Program-made: the position numbers and the translations under genes
Source of the DNA: Bacteroidales bacterium
Lineage (GTDB): Bacteria; Bacteroidota; Bacteroidia; Bacteroidales; UBA932
Direction: 5' to 3'
NCBI GenBank assembly: GCA_017631435.1
Contig: JAGBTG010000034.1
Location: 80,700 to 144,699, forward strand
Length of the DNA: 64,000 nt
Notes under the pieces: generated by a model
Database searches by the model: none
What the model was told of the DNA's origin: nothing
The model's input: the letters and a program-made list of their open reading frames with translations, nothing else
In this document: positions 1 through 7,858 of the stretch, in pieces
How positions within the stretch are numbered: position 1 is the first letter of the stretch
How the letters are laid out: each line of letters opens with the position of its first letter

Positions 1-421
1 CCTCAACCTTGGAGATGACAAACTCCGTAATCCAGCGGCCTGTTGAGTCTCCGCCGGCATGCAGGATCCTTCTCTTATGGTGTCCGCCCTCAAGGCCAAG
101 AGCCAACGCACCGTTTACGGTATCAAACTGCATTCCGTCTGCAATTATCTCCTCAATACGGTCCGGCCCCTCGTGTACCAGCACATCTACAGCGCTCTCT
201 TCACACAAGCCTCTACCGGCAATTAATGTATCTGATTTATGGATTTGAGGATCGTCCTCAAAAGATGTAACGGCTGCAATTCCGCCCTGGGCATTGAATG
301 AATTGCTCTCTCTTACAAATGACTTGGTAATGACAGCCACACTTCCCTTGAAAGAAGCCTTGTAAGCTGCATACAAACCTGCAAGTCCGCTACCTACAAC
401 TATGTAATCAAACTTTTGCAT
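1..421 (-). CDS. nadB: L-aspartate oxidase, N-terminal part (runs off window)
   Basis: Only the first ~140 codons are present; the gene continues past base 1. NadB oxidises L-aspartate to iminoaspartate with FAD, the first step of de novo NAD synthesis in the cytosol. The N-terminus shows the FAD-binding Rossmann motif (DYIVVGSGLAGLYAAY), a serine-rich SFNAQGGIAA segment typical of the succinate dehydrogenase/NadB flavoprotein family, and the RRILHAGGDSTGRWI stretch that resembles the NadB substrate region. The ATG at 419-421 follows a Bacteroides-type promoter directly. A succinate dehydrogenase flavoprotein is the main alternative, but the length and the RRILHA element favour NadB. Confidence 0.85.
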   Translation of the reverse strand, partial: MQKFDYIVVGSGLAGLYAAYKASFKGSVAVITKSFVRESNSFNAQGGIAAVTSFEDDPQIHKSDTLIAGRGLCEESAVDVLVHEGPDRIEEIIADGMQFDTVNGALALGLEGGHHKRRILHAGGDSTGRWITEFVISKVE

Positions 422-430
422 TTTAGTTTG

Positions 431-475
431 GGTAAATTTGAACAAATTTACCATTTTTTTTAATATACACAACAA
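431..475 (-). promoter_or_regulatory. nadB promoter with overlapping palindrome
   Basis: On the minus strand TAAATTTG (443-450) fits the Bacteroides -7 consensus TAnnTTTG, with a TTTG/TTG-rich -33 region near 470-475. The -7 lies inside an inverted repeat, GGTAAATTTG / CAAATTTACC with a 2-base spacer (431-452), a plausible operator for a repressor. The regulator is unknown. Confidence 0.5.
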
Positions 476-501
476 AGGGCGGCCATAAAAATAGCCGCCC
501 T
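476..501 (-). terminator. Hairpin terminator after the ROK kinase gene
   Basis: AGGGCGGC and GCCGCCCT form an 8-bp GC-rich stem around a 10-base AT loop, followed on the minus strand by TTTGTTG. It lies just after the stop of the ROK/MFS operon. Confidence 0.7.
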
Positions 502-524
502 CATTATGTTTTCCGTACACTTTA

Positions 525-1478
525 TTACCACGCAAGGGCAGAAGCACCAAGAATGGCTGCATCTGACTCTTTAAGTGCACTTGGAAGAAGTTTCACTTTT
601 CCTTTCCAGATAGAAACCATGTTGGCCTCCATAGCCTCACGGATAGGCTTGAAAATGAACTCACCTGCACGTGCAAGGCCACCGAACACTACAATTGCCT
701 CAGGAGCACTGAATGCAACAAAATCTGCAAACGACTCACCAAGTTTCTTGCCGGTAAACTCAAAGATCTTCAATGCAAGCTCATCTCCTTTCTGCGCTGC
801 CTCAAACACATCCTTTGATGTGATGTTCTCTATGCCGCGCAAAAGTGAAGGCTCATCTGTAAGCTCAAGCCACTCACCTGCAGTGCGTGCCACGCCAATG
901 GCTGAGCAGTATGTCTCAAGACAGCCGGTCTTGCCACAGCCGCAAGGGCGTCCGTTATGCCTTACAGCAGTAACGTGTCCCAACTCACCTGCAAAGCCGT
1001 CGTGACCGTAAACAAGTTCACCGTTTATGATGATGCCAGAACCCACACCTGTACCAAGGGTAATCATGATGAAGTTCTTCATTCCCCTTGCAGCACCGTA
1101 GGTCATCTCTCCTACAGCAGCAGCGTTGGCATCATTTGTTACGGTTACAGGAAGGTTGTCCAATGCAAGGGAAACCTCTTTTGCAAGCTCAACCACAATA
1201 CCTTTGGCCCACTCAAGGTTTGCTGCATCCTCAATGGTACCTTTGTAATAGTTGCCGTTAGGGGCACCTATACCAATACCCTGAATCTGGTCAAAGCCAA
1301 CCTCTTTTGCAAGCTCCCTGATGGTGTCACATACAGCCTGGATAAAGATACCGGCCTCGCCTGCCTTATATTTGGAACCGATTACCGTTTGGGTAACTAT
1401 AGTTCCTTTTCTGTCTACAATTCCAATTTTGGTGGTCTGGCCTCCAATGTCCACACCAACTACATATGCTTTCTCCAT
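525..1478 (-). CDS. ROK family sugar kinase (glucokinase-like)
   Basis: 317 residues. It probably phosphorylates a hexose or amino sugar with ATP in the cytosol. The N-terminal phosphate-binding loop reads DIGGQTTKIGIVD (about residues 10-22), the central LGTGVGSGIIINGELVYGHDG block is typical of ROK kinases, and a complete zinc signature CGCGKTGCLE follows near residue 180. Length is normal for a bacterial ROK glucokinase. It lies 11 bases downstream of an MFS transporter of the fucose/glucose permease type, so the pair likely takes up and phosphorylates one sugar. Which sugar cannot be read from the sequence. A transcriptional-repressor ROK is excluded because there is no N-terminal helix-turn-helix. 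Confidence 0.85.
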   Translation of the reverse strand: MEKAYVVGVDIGGQTTKIGIVDRKGTIVTQTVIGSKYKAGEAGIFIQAVCDTIRELAKEVGFDQIQGIGIGAPNGNYYKGTIEDAANLEWAKGIVVELAKEVSLALDNLPVTVTNDANAAAVGEMTYGAARGMKNFIMITLGTGVGSGIIINGELVYGHDGFAGELGHVTAVRHNGRPCGCGKTGCLETYCSAIGVARTAGEWLELTDEPSLLRGIENITSKDVFEAAQKGDELALKIFEFTGKKLGESFADFVAFSAPEAIVVFGGLARAGEFIFKPIREAMEANMVSIWKGKVKLLPSALKESDAAILGASALAW

Positions 1479-1489
1479 AATCTCTCCAA

Positions 1490-2770
1490 TTATTCAGTAG
1501 GGATGTTTTTGTTAACATTCTTTGAACCTACAAGAGCGTAGAATACCAAATATGCAAGACCTGCAACTACTACCCAGTAACTTGTCATATAAGTGGTTGC
1601 ATCTGCTACAAAGCCCTGGATTGCAGGAAGGATACCGCCACCGCAAACCATTACCATAAAGATACCTGAAGCTGCAGCAGTGTATTTGCCAAGACCCTCA
1701 ACTGCAAGGTTGAAGATACCGCCCCACATAACTGAAGTGCACAATCCGCAAAGTACAAGGAACATGATACCAGCCGGAACATTTACCATACCAAATGAAA
1801 TATCGGACTGGAATACAGGCATCATAACGTTGCTGGTTGCAGGAGTGAAGATTGCTGCAAGTACAAATACCAATGCAATACCGCTCACTGTAGTAAGCAT
1901 AACCTTACTTGAAACTTTACCTGCAATTGAACCACCAATAAGACGGCCTACAAGCATAAGGAACCAATAAGTACCAACCAAACTTCCTGCCATAGCCGGA
2001 TCAATGCCAAGCTCCTGGGTCATGTAAAGGTTGCTGATGTTTGGAATACCAACCTCAACACCTACATAGATGAAGATTGCAACAATACCCAATACAAAGT
2101 GACGGAAACTCATTGCGCTGTATTTCTTGCCATCTGCAGATTTCTCCTCTTTAGAAGCACTCTCATACGCTGGCTCAGGGATATTTGAAACAGCCAATAC
2201 TACAAATGCCAAAGCAAAGATTCCCATTGCAATGAACAATGCAGGGTTAGCTTTTGCAATAGTTCTTGCAGCCTCGTTTGAGCCCATAAGGTAACCTACA
2301 AGTACCGGAACGATGGTAGCAGCAGTAGAGTTGCACACACCTGCAAACTGGATAAGCTGGTTACCTTTGTTTCCGCCACCGCCAAGGGTGTTGAGCATAG
2401 GGTTCACAACTGTATTGAGCATACACATTGAGAAACCTGAAACGAATGCACCGCAAAGGTAGATTCCAAAGCTCTCGGCTTTACCCGAAACGTAAGTTAC
2501 TGCAACACCGGCAAAACCAATCACAACTGCAAGAAGGGCAGTTTTCTTGTAGCCGATTTTGCTGAGCATGTAACCTGCAGGGATACCCATACAGGCATAA
2601 GCGATAAAGTTGGCAAGGTTACCAAGCTGTGAAAGGAATGACGAAGCGCCAAACTGGTTCTTTACAATTACTCCAAACGGATTCTGCAAACCTGTAACGA
2701 ATGCAATCATAAAGAACAATGCAAACATGATTGCTATAGGCAATACATAGTTTTTCTGTTTATTTTCCAT
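1490..2770 (-). CDS. MFS sugar permease, FucP-like
   Basis: 426 residues with about 12 hydrophobic segments, in the L-fucose/glucose:H+ symporter branch of the major facilitator superfamily. The start MENKQKNYVLPIAIMFALFFMIAF and the segment NPFGVIVKNQFGASSFLSQLGNLANFIAYACMGIPAG are typical of this branch in Bacteroidales. It is the first gene of a two-gene operon with the ROK kinase at 525-1478, so it most likely brings in the sugar which that kinase phosphorylates. A good Bacteroides-type promoter lies about 55 bases upstream of the start codon. Confidence 0.85.
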   Translation of the reverse strand: MENKQKNYVLPIAIMFALFFMIAFVTGLQNPFGVIVKNQFGASSFLSQLGNLANFIAYACMGIPAGYMLSKIGYKKTALLAVVIGFAGVAVTYVSGKAESFGIYLCGAFVSGFSMCMLNTVVNPMLNTLGGGGNKGNQLIQFAGVCNSTAATIVPVLVGYLMGSNEAARTIAKANPALFIAMGIFALAFVVLAVSNIPEPAYESASKEEKSADGKKYSAMSFRHFVLGIVAIFIYVGVEVGIPNISNLYMTQELGIDPAMAGSLVGTYWFLMLVGRLIGGSIAGKVSSKVMLTTVSGIALVFVLAAIFTPATSNVMMPVFQSDISFGMVNVPAGIMFLVLCGLCTSVMWGGIFNLAVEGLGKYTAAASGIFMVMVCGGGILPAIQGFVADATTYMTSYWVVVAGLAYLVFYALVGSKNVNKNIPTE

Positions 2771-2824
2771 TGTTTTTTAAATTTAAGTTATTTATTGTCT
2801 TTAATTTTCCTGTTTTCTTCCCCA

Positions 2825-2855
2825 CAAATTTAACCAATTTTAGATTCTCTACAAT
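2825..2855 (-). promoter_or_regulatory. Promoter of the MFS-ROK operon
   Basis: TAAATTTG (2825-2832, minus strand) matches TAnnTTTG. A TTG about 20 bases upstream (2853-2855) fits the -33 element. The promoter overlaps the 3' end of the cardiolipin synthase gene. Confidence 0.5.
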
Positions 2856-4327
2856 AATGGGGAACACAATCTGGCAACACTCTCTGCAATCTTCTCCCTC
2901 TTGCCCCTCCTGGCCCATTTGCCGGCAGTCACCTGACGGCATGCCGCCGCATCCTCCATAAACTGCTTCTCTATCACCCCGGTACACTCCCTGTCATAAA
3001 TCACAGAGAGGATCTCAAAGTTGTGTTCAAAGCTTCTCATGTCCATATTTGCAGATCCCACAATACACACCTCTCCGTCTATGCTTACCACTTTGGAGTG
3101 GTTGAACCCTTTCTTGAAAAGGAATATTTTCACCCCAGCCTCAAGCAGCTCACCAATATAGGACATTGTACTGTAGTGGGCTATACGGGTGTCGGATTTG
3201 TCGGGAAGCATAATCCTCACATCTATGTTGCCCAATGCTGCAATCTTTATTGCATTCAGCACCGATTCATTTGGGGTGAAATATGGAGATACTATGTAGA
3301 TGTGCTTGCGGGCCATGGTTATGGCGCTGAAAAAGCACTGCATTATGCTTGCCCAGTTGCTGTCGGGACCACAGACAAGTGTTTGGGTTCCAATGTGTTT
3401 TTCCACCTTATCCCCCTCTCTGGCCTTAATCTGCAGTTGCGGGAAGTACTTTTTCCTCTTCTTGAGTTTGCGGTTGAGGATGAAGTAGCGGTCCAAAAGG
3501 AAACTTGTCTGCAACGAAACTACACCCTCTCCGGTGATTTTCATGTGGGTATCGTGCCAGTTGCCGAGTTCATTGCCAAAGTAGTAGCGGTCTGCAATGT
3601 TCACTCCCCCAAGAAATCCGGTGTGGCCGTCAACAACCAGTATCTTGCGGTGGTTGCGGTAGTTCACCTTTGATGTAGGAAGGGGAAACCTCACCTTGGC
3701 AAAGCAGAGCATCTCTACTCCCGATGCCTCCATCTGCTCAACAAACTCATCCTTGAGGGAAATGCTGCCAACCCCATCATAGATGACACGCACCTCAACC
3801 CCTTCCCTGGCCTTTTTCATAAGGAGCCTGGCAAAACGGTTTCCTGTACGGTCATTCAAAAAGATATACGACTGCAGATGGATGTGGCGCTGGGCCCCCT
3901 CAATTGCCGCATACATTGCATCAAGGGCCTCACGTCCGGTAAAGTGGAACTCTATTGAACTGTTGTTCTCCACCGGGGTATAGCTGTTGCGCAAATTCTG
4001 GAATATCAGCTTCTTGTATGGCTCCAGTTCTCCCAGAACCTGAGGATTTTCCATTATGAATTCCCTTTGCAGATGGGAAACCTCCTTCCTGTAGCGGTAC
4101 TCCGCGTCACCCTTGAACAGGTAAAGCCTCCTTTTGCGGTAATGCATGCCAAAGAAGAAGTACAGCAGAAGTCCAATATACGGAAGGAGAATCAGTACTG
4201 CAACCCATGAAAGGGTCTTGATTGGGTCCTGACGGCGCATAATCAATGCCCAGGCGGCATAAACCGCCAGAAGCAGGTTCATAATATAGAGAACCGCGGA
4301 GATTATCTGCCATCCGTTCCCAAACAC
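2849..4327 (-). CDS. cls: Cardiolipin synthase, PLD family
   Basis: 492 residues. It makes cardiolipin from two phosphatidylglycerol molecules at the inner membrane. Two N-terminal membrane helices (about residues 8-28 and 38-58) are followed by two phospholipase D HxK catalytic motifs: NHRKILVVDGHTGFLGG (near residue 225) and NHSKVVSIDGEVCIVGSAN (near residue 405). Length is normal for ClsA-type enzymes. Its start codon shares one base with the stop region of the upstream AIR-synthase-like gene, so the two are translationally coupled. Other PLD-type phosphatidyltransferases are possible but less likely given the two N-terminal helices. Confidence 0.9.
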   Translation of the reverse strand: MFGNGWQIISAVLYIMNLLLAVYAAWALIMRRQDPIKTLSWVAVLILLPYIGLLLYFFFGMHYRKRRLYLFKGDAEYRYRKEVSHLQREFIMENPQVLGELEPYKKLIFQNLRNSYTPVENNSSIEFHFTGREALDAMYAAIEGAQRHIHLQSYIFLNDRTGNRFARLLMKKAREGVEVRVIYDGVGSISLKDEFVEQMEASGVEMLCFAKVRFPLPTSKVNYRNHRKILVVDGHTGFLGGVNIADRYYFGNELGNWHDTHMKITGEGVVSLQTSFLLDRYFILNRKLKKRKKYFPQLQIKAREGDKVEKHIGTQTLVCGPDSNWASIMQCFFSAITMARKHIYIVSPYFTPNESVLNAIKIAALGNIDVRIMLPDKSDTRIAHYSTMSYIGELLEAGVKIFLFKKGFNHSKVVSIDGEVCIVGSANMDMRSFEHNFEILSVIYDRECTGVIEKQFMEDAAACRQVTAGKWARRGKREKIAESVARLCSPLL

Positions 4328-5094
4328 TACTCGCAGATATAATCGTCTATGTATCCGAATGAAAGGTCATCGAGCCTCAACTCCCCTTTGGTAACATGAC
4401 CAAGGAGGGTAATTGGAATATCCTCATTGAAAAGGAAATCCACAAGCTCGTTCTCCTGCTCGTCGTTTACGGTAATGATTGCAAGATGGCGGCTGCGTCC
4501 GAAAAGGAACTCCTTGTCTTCATACTCCGCATCGCCTGTGATGTCAAAGCCAAGCTCGTTTGGCGCACAGCACTCAAGCAACGAGATGAAAAGGCCGTTT
4601 GAAGAGATATGATGTGCACTGGTAATGAGGTCTCTCTCAATGGCTTTGAGAATTACGCCAAGAGTCTTGTTGTTGATCTGGAAATCAGACTCATCTTCAA
4701 TGTTTCCAACAAGATAAATGGTATCGCCCTTGGCATCAAAAGCCATTGAGGCAACTTTTTTCTTGTCTTTCACAAGACCAAGTGCAGTTATCCTGCGGTC
4801 ATCCACATTCTTGGTGGTAAGGAAACGGGCTCCTGTACATGCAAGTTTTGCAAGGGCCTCGGTAGTAGCCTTGGTTACCGCTGTTGCAGGATCAAACTTG
4901 TCCAATGAAGGGGAATCAGCCTTAGAGATTGCAACGGTGAAAGTACCTTTACCTACCCTCTCAATATCGGCATCAAACGGGTTGTTTATATATTTCTGTA
5001 CACTTTTCTTGTATTGGGGATCCTCTGTAAGAAAATCTGCGATATCAACCAAATCATCTGTCTGGCTGATCTTGCTCTCGTATAGCTCTACCAT
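4327..5094 (-). CDS. AIR-synthase C-terminal-domain-like protein, function unknown
   Basis: 255 residues. The segment from about residue 80 onward (ATTEALAKLACTGARFLTT, DAKGDTIYLVG, SSNGLFISLLECCAPNELGFDI) resembles the C-terminal domain shared by PurM, PurL, HypE, SelD and ThiL, but the N-terminal ATP-binding half of those enzymes is missing. It is the first gene of a unit with cls. A role in purine synthesis is not supported, because the catalytic half is absent. It may be a stand-alone regulatory or binding domain. Confidence 0.55.
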   Translation of the reverse strand: MVELYESKISQTDDLVDIADFLTEDPQYKKSVQKYINNPFDADIERVGKGTFTVAISKADSPSLDKFDPATAVTKATTEALAKLACTGARFLTTKNVDDRRITALGLVKDKKKVASMAFDAKGDTIYLVGNIEDESDFQINNKTLGVILKAIERDLITSAHHISSNGLFISLLECCAPNELGFDITGDAEYEDKEFLFGRSRHLAIITVNDEQENELVDFLFNEDIPITLLGHVTKGELRLDDLSFGYIDDYICE

Positions 5095-5156
5095 ACACTG
5101 TTACGTTTTAATTGTTAAATCCAGTCTGCTAATATAACATTTTTTTAGCAAAAAGG

Positions 5157-5189
5157 TTTGGAAATGCAGAAAAAAAGTGTGTATATTTG
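5157..5189 (+). promoter_or_regulatory. tRNA-Leu promoter
   Basis: TTTG (5157-5160), 21 bases, then TATATTTG (5182-5189) is a full match to the Bacteroides -33/-7 promoter, ending about 12 bases before the mature tRNA. Confidence 0.75.
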
Positions 5190-5201
5190 CACCGCTCAAA
5201 G

Positions 5202-5285
5202 GCCCAGATGGTGAAATTGGTAGACACGCCACTTTGAGGGGGTGGTGCCGGTTACGGTGTGCAAGTTCGAGTCTTGTTCTGGGCA
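5202..5285 (+). tRNA. tRNA-Leu (GAG)
   Basis: 84 nt with a class II long variable arm. Acceptor arms GCCCAGA and TCTGGGC pair fully, with discriminator A at 5285. The D-loop contains GGTAGACACG and the T-loop GTTCGAGTC. The anticodon stem CCACT/GGTGG holds the loop TTGAGGG, giving anticodon GAG. The 3' CCA is not encoded. It has its own promoter and a strong terminator. Confidence 0.95.
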
Positions 5286-5297
5286 CGCAAAAAAAAG

Positions 5298-5353
5298 GAT
5301 GACACAAAAGGAGCTGGCTGCGCGCCGGAAATCCCTTTTTGTCATCTTTTTTT
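5298..5353 (+). terminator. Terminator of tRNA-Leu
   Basis: GATGACACAAAAGG pairs with CCCTTTTTGTCATC around a GC-rich loop, then a run of seven T. The A-run before it also makes it usable from the other strand. Confidence 0.85.
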
Positions 5354-5731
5354 ATGTACAATACATATTCTTGTTCTGCTCACAGAGCATCTTTTGAAAG
5401 AGTTGCAACATGCAACCCCAGTGGTGAACTCCACCTCTCCCCTTCTGCCATTGCAGAGCTCATTGCCTGCGGGAAATACACCCTTGAGAGCCTGAGCTCC
5501 ACTGCATCGGGAGCCGTTCAGGCCATTTTATTTGCCCGCTTCTGCCGCGAGCACGGCCAGGAGCGCACCGCCATCTCCTCGTTGAAAGAGATCTGGCGCG
5601 GCATCCACATCTCCAGCCGTATCTCCCCGGCACAGCTGGAGACCCTAAAGGAGCAAATCCTCCACGAGGTATCCCTCCTATGGCATTCTCCCGACGATTG
5701 TGTCTGGGAAGAGGCATCACAGTTCCTCTAA
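5354..5731 (+). CDS. Small protein of unknown function
   Basis: About 125 residues if translation starts at the ATG 5354-5356, which lies at the end of the tRNA terminator T-run and has no clear ribosome-binding region. I recognise no family. The middle (SAIAELIACGKYTLESLSS, and a helix-rich SPAQLETLKEQILHEVSLLW near the end) looks like a soluble helical protein, and third positions are GC-rich as in neighbouring genes, which supports real coding. A later start is possible. It converges with the gene at 5728-7050 and overlaps its end by four bases. Confidence 0.45.
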   Translation: MYNTYSCSAHRASFERVATCNPSGELHLSPSAIAELIACGKYTLESLSSTASGAVQAILFARFCREHGQERTAISSLKEIWRGIHISSRISPAQLETLKEQILHEVSLLWHSPDDCVWEEASQFL

Positions 5732-7050
5732 AGGAGTTCCTTTAGGGGAGCACCTATTACTACCCCTCCATAATTGTATTTCCAACCGTCCTCAATCAGC
5801 ATAACCAGCCGGTTATCGGGAAGAAGAAGATACATGTTCCACCCTTTGCGGGCCTTGTACTCCACCAGAACGGAATTTTTGAGATCACTCCACGATATTC
5901 CGTATACGTGTGCCCGACGCAGCCCCTCAACAGCCAGAAGGTGAAGGTAGTCATTCACATTCCTGTCATTGAAGTACCAAATCCGCAACTGGGCTCCTGC
6001 GTCAACGGCTTTTTCCCTGATGAAAGGGACACTGCACACCCTCTCCACAAGGCTTTTATAACTGTTTTCCATAGCAGATATCTGCTTGTTGAAATCGGTG
6101 TTGTATGTATGGAGGAACATCAGCTGCACATTTGGGTTCCCCCCTTTTATGGAGAGTCTGGCAATGTACTCCGGAGTTCTGTTGTCTATGTACCTGCCGC
6201 CATATTTCACGTTCCAGTTGTCCAGCAACTGGCATTTGTCCTCAATTGTAAAACTCTCCTCAAGACGGCTGTACATCTGTTTGCAATCATGCCATCCCAA
6301 CTTGTATAAAGTATTGGGCCAGCGCTCTACAAACCTCTTTGCCAGCTCCTTAAGCAAATCCATGCCGTAAAGGTATGGGGTAATTTCCGGAACTAGGCCT
6401 TTGGTATCCAACTTCCCCTGCAGGAACCTTTCAATATCTCCCCTATAGAAATCTCTTCCCGACAATATGACCCTTTCCACCACCTCACCATTGCGGTAAA
6501 TTTCCACATCATAGACCTTATTTCCCCCTTCATGTTGAAAATCCAAAAGATAACTGTCCAGGAGCCTGCTCCTCAGGCTCTCTTTGCGCAATGAATCGGC
6601 AAGATATTTCACCTGGTGAGGATTCCATTGCAGCATATCGCTGAATCTCCCCTCATACAGGTTCTGGAAACAGCTGTCGGGAAGAGCATTGATTGACTCT
6701 CCTACCCCAAACTGCTCCAACCTGGCCTGCTTGTCTTCCTGGTGCACTGCATATTTGCTGAGGATTTCCATAAAGGCATCCTTGTCTCTCCTTTTTACAA
6801 GGGTTATTGAACTGATGTTGTCAATATCAAGGTCCACATCCCCTTCATACATGTTCCAGTCGGACAAACTGTAATATCTCATTTCACCACTGGGACGGGG
6901 ATCAAGCACCATGGCCAATTTTATTTTTATGCTGTCTGCTTGCGGTTTCTTCTCTTGGATTGTACCGTTTCCTGCAAACGCTTTTGCATGCAGCAACAGG
7001 AAGGCGATGCTCAAAATGAGCGGATAATGCAATGGTTTCATAGGATTCAT
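5728..7050 (-). CDS. Exported protein of unknown function
   Basis: 440 residues. An N-terminal signal peptide (hydrophobic IFLLLHAKAFA-type core, predicted cut after AFA near residue 26) sends it to the periplasm or beyond. The rest is charged and soluble with no motif I recognise. Tryptophan and tyrosine content is high, and the C-terminal third (WSDLKNSVLVEYKARKGWNMYLLLPDNR) looks like a beta-rich fold. No neighbour on the same strand is close enough to form an operon. It may be a lineage-specific Bacteroidales protein. Confidence 0.6.
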   Translation of the reverse strand: MNPMKPLHYPLILSIAFLLLHAKAFAGNGTIQEKKPQADSIKIKLAMVLDPRPSGEMRYYSLSDWNMYEGDVDLDIDNISSITLVKRRDKDAFMEILSKYAVHQEDKQARLEQFGVGESINALPDSCFQNLYEGRFSDMLQWNPHQVKYLADSLRKESLRSRLLDSYLLDFQHEGGNKVYDVEIYRNGEVVERVILSGRDFYRGDIERFLQGKLDTKGLVPEITPYLYGMDLLKELAKRFVERWPNTLYKLGWHDCKQMYSRLEESFTIEDKCQLLDNWNVKYGGRYIDNRTPEYIARLSIKGGNPNVQLMFLHTYNTDFNKQISAMENSYKSLVERVCSVPFIREKAVDAGAQLRIWYFNDRNVNDYLHLLAVEGLRRAHVYGISWSDLKNSVLVEYKARKGWNMYLLLPDNRLVMLIEDGWKYNYGGVVIGAPLKELL

Positions 7051-7118
7051 AATATGAGTTTTCTATTTGATGTACAACGATTGTGCCATAAAGTCCTATC
7101 AACTAAATGAACTATTTA

Positions 7119-7148
7119 TTGTTTTTTTACATGAAATAACTATCTTTG
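7119..7148 (+). promoter_or_regulatory. Promoter of a candidate small RNA
   Basis: TTG (7119-7121), 19 bases, then TATCTTTG (7141-7148) fits the Bacteroides promoter. No protein gene of normal size follows on this strand before a terminator 60 bases later. Confidence 0.6.
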
Positions 7149-7154
7149 CAAAGA

Positions 7155-7243
7155 GATGAGAGTTGCATATAGGCGAGATAACATCAAGCTCCGCAACCGT
7201 CAGTTATACAAAGCCGTAGGTTCTCTTACGGCTTTAGTTTTTT
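7155..7243 (+). ncRNA. Candidate ~90-nt small RNA
   Basis: This is a short transcript defined by a good promoter (7119-7148) and an intrinsic terminator (AAAGCCGTA/TACGGCTTT stem, then TAGTTTTTTT, 7209-7243). The segment CAAGCTCCGCAACCGTCA just before the terminator recurs before the catalase terminator at 9365, so it may be a conserved functional module. A 31-codon ORF could start at 7157 (MRVAYRRDNIKLRNRQ...), but its 3' half is the terminator itself, so an RNA product is more likely. Confidence 0.5.
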
Positions 7244-7705
7244 TAGTTTAGATTCAATCTCTTTTCTGGATTGATATCTTGCATTAATTCTCACAGCCCT
7301 TCCGCAAAACACAACATAGCAGTCTGTGATCACACATGATGTAAAATCTTCCTTTCTTCTGGAAATATATTTGGACAACAAAAATGCATCCACATTCATT
7401 ATGTGTTCATCCAGATCAATTACAACCACTTTACAACCTTGCTTCTTCGCCGATTTAAACCCAGCAGTAATCCCCTTTTCACTCATTACCCCTTTTCTAT
7501 CCCCAAGCTGTTCACTTATTGTATATTCCGGATTCTTATGTCCAAACTCATATGTATGAGAATTTATCCTTATACTTATTTCATTATAAGAACACAGAAT
7601 TGCCCTTGAAGCCCTTATATTGCTAAGCAACTCACTTTTATCTGCCTTGATGCTGATTAAGAGACGCTCCCCGAACTCCTCATCCAATAAATACTCTGCC
7701 TCCAT
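7226..7705 (-). CDS. Orphan nuclease-like domain (CdiA C-terminal tRNase type), probable fragment
   Basis: 159 residues from the ATG at 7705. The frame is open further upstream, but that part overlaps catalase in antisense. The centre (HKNPEYTI, then GDRKG, then an ITAGFKSAKKQGCKVVVIDL helix-strand unit) resembles the toxin nuclease domain found at the C-termini of CdiA and some phage head proteins: a strand, an acidic-x-lysine element, a KxAxxQ helix, and a VVIDL strand. There is no secretion domain and no recognisable immunity gene beside it. The last codons (ESKLKKL) recur as a 20-base remnant near 9660. It could be an orphan or decayed toxin module. The family call is by pattern only. Confidence 0.4.
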   Translation of the reverse strand: MEAEYLLDEEFGERLLISIKADKSELLSNIRASRAILCSYNEISIRINSHTYEFGHKNPEYTISEQLGDRKGVMSEKGITAGFKSAKKQGCKVVVIDLDEHIMNVDAFLLSKYISRRKEDFTSCVITDCYVVFCGRAVRINARYQSRKEIESKLKKLKP

Positions 7706-7858
7706 AGAAACGACACGATAGATACGCTTAGCAAAGATATGAATGCTTCTACTAATCTGCAAATTCAGTATTCTAACGCCATCTGAACTTTTCCCCCCTT
7801 CCGCCGTTATCAATACAAGGAGGCGGACATTCCCCTCGCTCAATAAAAAACAGCACTT

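Noticed and set aside
957-1541. Long plus-strand frame opposite the ROK kinase
   Set aside because: It is antisense to a clear ROK gene, has no family resemblance and many Cys/His typical of shadow frames.
3023-3673. 216-codon plus-strand frame opposite cardiolipin synthase
   Set aside because: The minus strand holds the intact PLD motifs; the opposite frame has no recognisable domain.
7157-7252. 31-codon ORF in the small-RNA region
   Set aside because: Its second half is the terminator hairpin and T-run, so translation is unlikely to be the point of the transcript.
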